Source: Elysia crispata (taxonomy: Eukaryota > Mollusca > Gastropoda > Plakobranchidae). From it: a DNA stretch of 64,000 nucleotides. Each line of letters starts with the position of its first letter. The stretch's first letter is position 1. Position numbers and translations under genes: made by a program. Of this stretch, positions 1 to 64,000 are shown in pieces. A model generated the notes under the pieces. That model was not told the origin of the DNA and did no database searches. It saw only the letters and a program-made list of their open reading frames with translations. The stretch spans positions 124,001 to 188,000 of the forward strand of contig JAWDGP010001486.1 of the NCBI GenBank assembly GCA_033675545.1. The letters are read 5' to 3'.

Positions 1-383
1 AGGCACTCATAAAAGCAGAGCAGGATTCCAATCTCTCCCTCCTGTCCCAAGGCAACTCTCTAAGAATGTAAGCTAGAGACAAAACCAATGAAATGGAGAC
101 CATGAAAAAGGAGATTGAAGAGAACGAGAAGCTGCTTAAAAGTAGCTTCTAAATCAAGGAAATATGTGTAAATACTGTAAATAGACTGACCAAATGTGAT
201 TTAAAAAATGAACTTTGCTGTACATAGTGAATAGATTGCATGAAGATGGATTACTTAGTCATAACAGTTAGCTTAGGAAGCAGTAGATAGGCATAGGGCA
301 AGTTCAGGATTTTTTATGAAAGCTGTAGAGGCATTTGACAAGAGGAAAAGGCATGAAGAACAAGACGAGGATTTACTCTATTA
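1..383 (+). pseudogene. Coiled-coil coding relic at left edge
   Basis: From base 3 the frame reads ALIKAEQDSNLSLLSQGNSL, is broken by TAA at 69-71, and continues ARDKTNEMETMKKEIEENEK to a stop at 150-152. A basic/acidic frame starting MKAVEAFDKRKRHEE follows at 317-382. The heptad-rich composition suggests the C-terminal tail of a protein, probably transposon-derived. I do not recognise the family; it does not match the Brr2 N-terminus. Confidence 0.25.
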
Positions 384-3300
384 AAACAGGTAACTTTTCT
401 CTCATTGTAATCATATTATATGGTATACTGTGATAGAATGATTACCTGGAAAATATGAATTAACTTGGAAAAATCCTGGAATTTTATTTTTTCTAATCTG
501 TGGGAACCCTGTAAGTATCGATATTAAATTATGCGATTGTCCAGTGTATAGTTCAGCGAGTTGCATTCAATAGTGAACTTTTTGTGTCTCTTCAATGTGT
601 TGCAGAGTTCACTGTTGGCTTTTTTTTTTTGCTGCACTTGTTAGTTCTCTTCTTGAGGGCAACTCTCCGCTTATACTGATTAGAAAAAAAACAAAGAATC
701 ATTCACCGGGAGTTTTGGTTAAGCTTTTCAATCCCATTGTTCCCATTGATTGCTCCTGAGTGGGAGGGATGTTTACTCTTAAATTGCACTTAGAATTATT
801 ATTGACAATACACTTTTGTTTCATCCAGATCTCATTTAATCAAGTGAACTGCATCATGAATATATCTAGATTTATATCTTCAAGATTAACATCGAGCTTT
901 CCAAGGTTTTTTAAAGATTGGATACAAGAATCCATGATAACTTAGGCCTATTTTGAGATTAAGATCTAGATCTAGTTCTAAATTTAGACCTTAGATCAAT
1001 GTTCATATCTAATCTTGATCTATCACTAGTCTAAATGCTTAAATCAAATTTTTATTGGCGCTTTTTTGTTGTTGTTTTTTTTATATATAAACCTTAGGCT
1101 CTTACACCTTAGTTTTTTTTTTTTAATCTTGGAATCGAATAAATTATAAAACTTTATTCGGTAATTTTGAATCTTGTCGAGCCTGATACAGGCTAAATAA
1201 ATTGCCTACTCTCTCTATATATAAAATACAGGGAAGAGAATTCTCTGTAATTTTGAGGAATTCCATTTCAGAGGGAGGGAGCGCCAATTAGGACAAATTT
1301 TCCACATTTTCTAACAGACCATTTTAAAAGTGCCATTTTTAGATTGCATATGTTCAAATTAGTGGTAGCAAGAGTTTTTTTTTAAAAATATCACGTTGTT
1401 TTCATGGCAACGGCGGCCATCTTGAAGAATATTACTAATTTTCAAATCGCTAAAACTTTTTTGCCTTTGGGTCAATTATTTTCTAACTTGGTCAAAAGTG
1501 AGATACATATCTTCCCTACAATTCGTATTGATTAGATTTTTGATAAATATCTTAGAAAGAAAATCGTAGCCGTTTTTCTTTTGTTCCAGTTATTCCCCTT
1601 GCCAAAATATCAAAAAAGGGAAATAACTCTTATTCTTACTAAATTTTGGGAATTCTAATCAATAGCAATTGTAGCGGATGATAAAAGAAAGATTGTGTGA
1701 AAGTTTCAAGACAATCGGATAGAAAATAGAGGAGGAGTTTTGAAAAAAACACCCAAAATGTAGTTTTGAGAAAAGCGCGTTTGAAAATTAGGAAACCGAA
1801 ATTCAACATTATTTTCTTATTTATTTTTGCTATACAAAAATATTACTCATGCACTTGCAAACAAATGCCAATTGTAGTTTTATCATATAAATAAGAGAAA
1901 AAACATTATCCAGACAAATTGAATCAGAAATGAGAAAAGGAAATAACAAAAAAACACTTATCTCCTTCTTGATGACATCTGAACTGTGAAAAATAGTACT
2001 CCAGGTTTTTTCAGTGCATTCCAGGTGAGTAGGCTGCTGCTTCTTCCTCTGTGGCTAAAATAATCTACTAAAGCCTCATTTTTGTTGAAGAAGCGAGAAG
2101 CATGCTTGTTGAAACTTTTTTGAGCGACGCCAGGCATATCAAGATGTTGACAAAACAAATTAAATTTATACGGCCCCATGCCCACTAGAAGGGATGCCAG
2201 GGTAGCTGCTTTATTTACCATGAAAGGCTTTTCTCCAGATTTGTTTGTAGCAGATGAATCTTCATTAGATGTAAAGACTGTATCCGTTACAGGCTGCTGA
2301 CAAAGTTGACAGAACAAAAACAAGCCGATCACAAGTCTGTATTCCACATTTGCCTGCCGCAGTCGAAGAGTGCCAAGTAAATGGCATAAAGGGCATCTAA
2401 CCTGTTGTGTGAGGCACTGTATCTGCTCTAGATCAACAATAGTCTTCTGGACGCCTGTCAATGGTACTGAGGAAAATATACATTTGACATGCTCAAACTT
2501 TTTTGTGCGAGAGCATACATATTAGACGATGGGTGAAGGCGAACATCTAGGACTTTCCCTTACAGCAGATGTTGAAGGCTGAGGTTGCTTTGAAAAAAAA
2601 AAGTTTGAGAAAAAATTTTTTTTTTTTAAATTAACTAGACTTACACCTATGTTTATAATGTGCATTATCATTTTATGACTTTTCATTTTGTACATCTGTG
2701 ATGCCCAAGTTACAATATTGCTAAACTACTATCGTTTAGTTGTGCACTAACAACTCACAATCCAGTGATGAATCCCAATAAAAATGGTGCAGAAATAATT
2801 TTTTTTCTTTTAGGGCAAGCTTGCTAAACTATTACACTAGATCTATATATAAACAAAATCATTTATAAAATAAAATTACTCCTGATAGTAAAATCATATA
2901 GATCTATAACTGCATTTTGTTAATAATCAAGACCACAAAATTTCAAGTACAGTGTTAATCCACATCTAGATCTAGATTACGCCCTTCACAAAAGTTAGTA
3001 CATAATATTCCTTTATCATGGCTACACATATTCATTGTATTCTAGATCTAAATCTAGATCTAACATTAGGATTAAGATTCATGGAAATCAAATTATCAAC
3101 TTACCTGGTCAATAGATCCCACTGGACTATGGTTAGAACCAGATGGAGATCTAGATCTGGGTACAGGATTCAGTACTTGTGTTGACGCCATTTGAAATGG
3201 CATGGTCAGGTGTAGCACTAGATCCAGGTCAGCCAGCTTGTTAGTCTGAGCGCAGAGAAACAAATAAGCTAAATTAATCAGGGAAAAAGGCTCTACGATC

Positions 3301-4468
3301 ATGGCTCTAGGTACCATCAAGTTTTGTTTTTATTTAGTGGGAGTGGGAGGGGATCAGGGAGATACAGAATGATCCTGCCTATGCCCTTGCAATTCATTAC
3401 CGATTTTCAAAAGTTTAGTTAAAAAAATATATGTCCAGTTCTCATCCCTGAAAACATTTGAAAATTTTTTGATTTAAATCTAGAATTATGCAGATATGTG
3501 TTAGAAATTTATAAATACAGAAATCTTTTAATGCGTTTTCAATCCATCAGTCTGATGTGCATGTATGTTTGTATTGTATTTTTTGTTTATGTTGATTGTC
3601 CAATGATTACTCCGAAATGTCAAAAATTATTCTGAGCGGAGGCTGGCATTACTCTAAGCCTGATCTGGGATTGGCAGATCTGGTATCATGTTTTGATAGA
3701 TTTCATTTAGGACTGTGTCTCCCATCAGTGTTGTAAATAATGAAATATCTCTAGCTATAACTTTTGGACATAATGCATGTTGAAGAAAATAATAAATTTT
3801 GCAACCAAGTGAAACTTTTTTTTACAATACTGTTTATAATTGTTGTACCCAGAATAATTATATGAAAATGCTTGCTTTCTCTCCCAGAGTTTTGCATTAT
3901 ATTTGAAGCAATTTTCGTAGGTTCTTAACATTCTTTTGCTTTCCAAAGAGCCACAATTTAGAACTTGAGCTCTAAGAGTGTTAGACTTGTTGAGTACATG
4001 CATATATCTTAAATCACCTATAGCCTCATCAAAATTGAAATGGGAGAGCCACTGCTTGACAGTAGCAGAAAGTACTATCAGAGGCCCACATTTAAATAAA
4101 ATCTAACAATTATTATGTAATCCAAAACAAAGGCTGAGGGCAATCAAGTTTTTGCACAATATGCCAACTAATCTCGTGTTTAGTTGTAATTGTCGTTACT
4201 CAATGTTGTTAGAGGTTCAGAAAATTTATCTAAATAGTCAAAGCTTTGAAAGATTAAATGCAGTTTTAGTGAATTCTTTTTAGCAGCATTTTCCAAACAT
4301 AATATTTTATTTTTTTTTATATTATTTACAAAGATACATTATGGTCCGGTCAAGAATCTGTTAAAAAATGAGCCTTGAAGATCTTAATATCACGAAAGAT
4401 GAAGGAAAAAAAAATTAAACACTTGTTTCTACTATCAAGTTTGAATGACAATTTTTTTTGTTTTTTAG
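384..4468. other. Upstream non-coding DNA, no SNRNP200 exon recognised
   Basis: Apart from the MULE fragment this is AT-rich sequence with T-tracts and several TCTAGATCTAGATC-type motifs (964-980, 2964-2977, 3042-3061, 3148-3158). I looked on the + strand for the conserved Brr2 N-terminal segments and found none. It is probably an intron of the gene. Confidence 0.5.
1958..2461 (-). pseudogene. Mutator-like (MULE) transposase fragment
   Basis: A 167-codon minus-strand frame. It has paired CxxC motifs (CPLC, CQLC) in the first 100 residues and then the segment NKAATLASLLVGMG...HLDMPGVAQKSFNKH. That pattern (small-residue helix, Phe-Cys, Met/Leu-Pro, NKH) is typical of the Mutator-like transposase domain found in many mollusc genomes (family knowledge). 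No catalytic DDE region is seen beyond it, so it is a fragment or one exon. The identification rests on motif memory, not a search. Confidence 0.4.
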
Positions 4469-59791
<55,323 letters not shown>

Positions 59792-62055
59792 GTATGGCTA
59801 GACAAAGGGAAAGCTACCTAAAAAATATCCATTGATTTGGCAAGAACAAATGGTGTCATTTTTGTTTTATCTTTTTATCATGATAAAATCCACTTTTCCT
59901 TGGTAATTATTACTTTAAAATTTTCAAGTGTCATCCTTTGTTTATTGATTAATGCCTATCTGAAATCATAGAATATATGAGAATGTGCTGTTCTAGTTTA
60001 TTTGTAAACAATCCTTGGTCTTTATTATTGGCATTTTTCAGCTTGACTCTGGTTTTTGCTGGGTTTTTTAAGGATATTGGATACTGAAAATAACATGATT
60101 GTGCTGAAGATAGTAATATCTTCTTGATATTTTTTTTTTAAATATTGCCTTTACTTTTACATTTAAAATTCTTTGGATTCATCTTTGACCTACAATTATC
60201 AGTTAATAGAACTTGCTATGGGTAAAATTTTTGATGCATTGGAAACCTCAATAACCGAAGTCTGATTATTCGAATTTTGGAAGATGATAGGTTATTTTTT
60301 TCTCTTTGGCTTTGTTAGAATCGGACTCATATTTCGAAGTCTTTCTGATTCAATTCTCTTCATTCGAAGTTGATACCACCCCATAAGACATTACAAAAGT
60401 ACAACATGTATCTTTAAAGCAGCAAGCAATGCCAATCTCTGCCCAAGAAAGGCTGATCAATGCACTATATAGGCGAGAAGGGAGCGGATGCACTAACAAT
60501 TAAGTGCCAGTACTGATACTGATAGCAAGGTGAGACGGGGGAAGGGGAGGGTTGCTGGTTGCTGGCACAGCACACACTCACTCAATGAGTCATAGATTGT
60601 TTTTTTGGAATTTGAAGATTTAATCCATTCCCATACAATTTGAAGTATGAGGTTTTCCACTGTAGCTTGTTGAAAAGTTTGTCAAAAGTTTTCCATTTAC
60701 TGAGGACTGATTTAATTTTGTTGAAGAAAGTATTTTGTTAATAATGTCGAGCAGAAAATAACCTTGATTCTGTATTTTTAGATTTTTTTTGTTTGTATTT
60801 TATTTTATTAAGTATAACTATTAAATAAATTTAGTACTGACAAATAGCTTTTGTGTTAAGAAGATAAATGATCAATATATTATCAATATCCTTGTAAAAG
60901 TACAGCATCACAGATTACAAATTGCAGTAACCTGGTTGCTTGCTTTCTTTTTTTCATCTTATTTTTTTTGCACTTGTTGGCAGTTTAAATAAGTTATGTT
61001 TGTCCCCTCTAAAATTAAAGAAACATAACCAAGTTGCTGCTTTGCTTCTCTGCTTTTATATTCTAGTATAGTTAGGTGTCAGTAGAATCTGAAACATGGA
61101 ATAAACTTAAGAACATCTTAGAACTGAATATTCATTGCTTATTCGATATTCTTATAATCCCATTTTTATTCCTGTACTGAATTTGAGGCTATGCTTGATA
61201 TTTATGGGAATGTAATTTTTGGAAGCATAAATGTTGACACAGATTATTGACCAGGTGTTAGAAGAATGATGCACTATCACTGATTAGGTAAGAAAGTCAT
61301 CAACTATATATCCATGCTTTAATAGTATTTCAACCATTGGTTTGAACATTCTGATATGTCCTTCAACCCATTTCATAGATCATAACAATCTTAAAACAGT
61401 TATATTGTTATCTCCTTTATTCACACACACCAAATTATGCTTCAAGTCCTGAATCAAACATTCAGCATAAGAAGTTAAGTTTTTCAATGAACAAAAAGGA
61501 CTCCAAAAAAAGAAAACTCGTTCATTTTTGCAAAGTGTAATTCAGTGAAAATTTACATGTATACATCCAAATCTTATATTCATTTGCGTTTATTTATTAT
61601 TTTTTTTTGTGTTTTCTGAGAGTCAAATTACGCTAATTCAACTATGAATTGCCCATTCAGCAAATGATTCTTTATCAAAATCAGGCCCATCTGTTTTGGG
61701 AAGTGTTAGAATATTTCTTTTGGTTCCAGCATAAACGGAGGTCATTTGCCAACAATATATATTGGGAATCTAAGCATCCCCAATTGGCTTTGCCAAAACT
61801 GAGTTTGAAATTTTAAGAGAAGCTAATATAAATTTGTATGTTCATAATCTCTAAGTAATGATAATATAGTGAAGTACTTTTATTTAAATTTTCGTTTTTG
61901 TTATTACATTCTTTGGAGCTAAGAGGAAGTTATTTGGAGAAATATGTATCATTCTTTTGTTTTGTATTCATTTTTATATATATGTTGTTGGCTATGTAGA
62001 AAAATATGAAAAAAATGGTTTGAAATATTGGAAATAAAGTTTGTAAATGATTCAT
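59792..62055 (+). other. SNRNP200: Likely 3' UTR of SNRNP200
   Basis: AT-rich, with no long conserved frame. AATAAA signals occur at 60824-60829, 61100-61105 and 62033-62038. The last is followed within about 20 bases by TGATGTTATGTGTTCT, a GT-rich downstream element, so it looks like the best distal cleavage site. Which site is used cannot be told from sequence alone. Confidence 0.5.
62033..62038 (+). terminator. Candidate distal poly(A) signal AATAAA
   Basis: Canonical AATAAA followed by an A-ending cleavage context (GATTCA) and a GT-rich stretch. Earlier AATAAA copies at 60824 and 61100 may give shorter transcripts. Confidence 0.5.
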
Positions 62056-62329
62056 GATGTTATGTGTTCTCAGTTGTACTTTTTTAGTGGCTATATCATT
62101 ACACCTTCAGTGATACATTGATTTATGTACTGAACAGCATTAAAAACGCAACACAATTTTTAATATCGCTTCTTTTTTGTTTTTTTTTAACTTATGGAAT
62201 GCTCCTGTAAATTGATGTATTGTATGGAGTTACATGTGCCTGTGATGCCCCAACGTGGATTGAATTAGATTCTCTTGATATTGGTTTATTGGTGGTTCTC
62301 AAACAAACAAGGGTCGTTTTGAAAAAATA

Positions 62330-63110
62330 CAGTGTGGCGCTTAAAAAGTGGAGTTACAAATTGTTTATGGGAGAAAACACTTTATTCATTATCACGTGGA
62401 TAAGAATACAGAAAAACAAAACAATGCATATAATGTCCCTGAAGTCCATCACATTGCGATTTCCATGTCGAGTTAATATCGTGTTGCACCTCCCGCTGTT
62501 TCAATACAGGCAAGAATTCGTCGGCTCATGGATGATATGAGCTGCTGAATAAAGTTATGAGGAATTTCGATCCACTGCCATGTTGGCGCATTTTGTAGCT
62601 GGTCCAATCTGTCTTGATGACCAAAAAAGGGAACTTGGCTGTTGAGCTCATCCCACAAGTGCACAGTTGGGGACATGTCTGGCGAGAAAGCTGGCCAGTC
62701 CATTATTTTAAACTGGTTTTCATCCAGGAAGAGGAAGATGGTAGTTGCTGTAGCGGTATTTCTCGGGCATTGTCTTTGAAGAACTCAATCGTCATTGTTG
62801 ACTGTGGACAGTGGAACAACGATTAGCCGTAGGATGTCATTAATGTGGGTCTGAGTATCAACGTTGTTCCTGAAGATGTGCAGCTGAGTTTTGTAGTGGT
62901 AACTGATGCCAGCCCAAACGTGAAGGCTGCCACCCCCGAACCTGTTGTGTGGAATGACACATGCATCCGCGAAACGTTCAACCCCCTTTGTCTCCAAACG
63001 CGTAGACGGCCGTCGGCGAAACTGAAAATCGACTCTCATCATGTGTTTTTGCCCTTTCCAGCCGCGCTCGCCGTCGACACACCGTGGTCAATACACTGAG
63101 CGACATGTCG
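62330..63110 (-). mobile_element. Broken Tc1-type DNA transposon
   Basis: A left end TA-CAGTGTGGCGCTTAAAAAGT begins at 62330. The minus-strand transposase reads C-terminally toward it. Recognisable blocks: HDESRF (first catalytic Asp), VERFADACVIPHNRFGGGS with HVWAGIS, and DWPAFSPDMSPTVHLWDEL. There is a frameshift after HDESRF, a TGA at 62785-62787, a frameshift around the DNAR block, and the catalytic Glu before HLWD is Val. The right end is lost. Confidence 0.8.
62473..63042 (-). pseudogene. Tc1 transposase, inactivated
   Basis: Two same-frame segments (62785-63042 and 62473-62703) separated by a stop and a corrupted stretch. Conserved HNRFGGGSLHVWAGIS and SPDMSP-HLWDEL blocks identify Tc1-like cut-and-paste transposase. 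The third catalytic residue is replaced by Val. Confidence 0.8.
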
Positions 63111-63386
63111 CGACACAGTCGTGTTTATTCGTGCAAAAAGACGTATAGGGTGAAAGCAAGACATGGGAAGAAAAGGGGGAAACCCAATGACACAGCAATA
63201 CGCTCGCAAGAGCCAATGACCCAGAGTTGTTGTTTTTTTTTTTTTTATTTCCTGTTCTATGTAACATTTATGTATTATTTGGTATCAATCTGCTCTAAAA
63301 TTCGACGAGGAATACGGTTCTGAAACTTTTTTGGGTCAAAATCGGAAATTTTTAAGTCATTTTTTTTATAGCCTGACTGAGCCTGT

Positions 63387-63800
63387 TAGGCGTCGCACGA
63401 GAAAATATCAGGCAGAGCTTGATATTCTGGCGCCTCGCTAGATCGTCCTCTAATCCGTGTTTTTCTTGCGGTTTTCCCCATACACGCAGTGGCTCAGCGC
63501 TGGACTCCTGAAACCTGACCCCTGCGCCTCGCGCAACAACGGTGTGTATGCTGGCTTTCCGTTAGGCCTTGCTCCCTCAATCGTCGCCGAAGGATGTCCG
63601 CACAAAGACCCACCATACACACAGAGGGGATGCTAGGCGTTGCACAAGATATATATGTGCAAGGCATTCTGTGCTGTGTTTTTACATACCACACACACCC
63701 TCTTGCGGTTTTCCCACACAGGCAGTGGCTCAGCGCTGGATTCGTGAAATGTGACTCCTGCGCCTAGTGCAACCATGGTGTCTATGGTGGCTTTAACGGT
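63387..63800. repeat. Two diverged tandem units of about 240 bp
   Basis: TAGGCGTCGCAC at 63387 matches TAGGCGTTGCAC at 63634. CTTGCGGTTTTCCCC at 63465 and CTTGCGGTTTTCCC at 63702 are each followed by CAGTGGCTCAGCGCTGGA, CTGCGCCT and GGTGTSTATGSTGGCTTT. Period about 237-247. GC-richer than the surroundings; may be the edge of a satellite or a mobile element. Confidence 0.75.
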
Positions 63801-64000
63801 TCCTCACTTTTTGCTTCTGTAGATCAAATGAGTATTTGTAGTAATTTTGATCCAAGGTTGATTGAAGACGGTTTTGGTCTAGTAATTAATGAGGATTTTT
63901 TTTAAATCTTTTCACATCTAAAGACTACCTTTACATGTGATTCTCATTTTTTCGGGATTATTCATGGTTTTACCTCCCGAAATAATCCAGAATGTCTCTT

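Overview
The window is AT-rich animal nuclear DNA dominated by one intron-rich gene on the + strand: SNRNP200 (Brr2), the 200-kDa DExD/H-box helicase of the U5 snRNP. I can place 42 coding exons from about 4469 to the stop codon at 59789-59791. They encode roughly 1,900 residues that align almost without gaps to human SNRNP200, from the PWI-like domain through both Ski2-like helicase cassettes to the acidic C-terminus. All introns are GT-AG. The first part of the protein (about 250 residues in the human protein: N-terminal extension and plug) was not found between 1 and 4468, so those exons probably lie upstream of the window. A gastropod mollusc, possibly a heterobranch, fits the long AT-rich introns, the recurrent TCTAGATCTAGATC motif and the transposon types. 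That assignment is inference, not proof.

Layout. 1-4468 is upstream intronic or intergenic DNA with a coiled-coil-like coding relic at its left edge and a minus-strand Mutator-like (MULE) transposase fragment at 1958-2461. 4469-18658 holds exons 1-7. The 6.3-kb third intron contains a decayed minus-strand Ty3/gypsy element (about 5.7-9.0 kb), a mariner fragment (9.1-9.4 kb) and a SINE-like relic. 18659-23656 is a 5-kb intron that splits the Walker A motif of the first cassette and carries a 471-bp TA-flanked MITE. 23657-40210 encodes the rest of cassette 1 (RecA1, RecA2, winged helix, helical bundle, HLH, FN3-like). An unannotated-looking 57-nt in-frame cassette-exon candidate lies at 37313-37369. 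40763-59791 encodes cassette 2. A long 3' UTR probably ends near a canonical poly(A) signal at 62033-62038. It is followed by a broken Tc1 transposon (62330 to about 63110) and a diverged tandem repeat (63387-63800).

How it works. By family knowledge, cassette 1 is the active ATPase/helicase that unwinds U4/U6 during spliceosome activation. Here its motifs are intact ([21 protein letters not shown]). Cassette 2 is the regulatory pseudo-helicase; here it has GSGKS, DELH, SSS in place of SAT, and QMIGKANRP. The introns are a graveyard of mobile elements: Ty3/gypsy, mariner, Tc1, MULE, non-LTR fragments, and three separate non-autonomous inverted-repeat families, one present three times in the same orientation as the gene. 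I found no CRISPR, operon, tRNA or rRNA gene. I saw no clearly new multi-gene system; the most testable novelties are the candidate cassette exon and the three inverted-repeat families.
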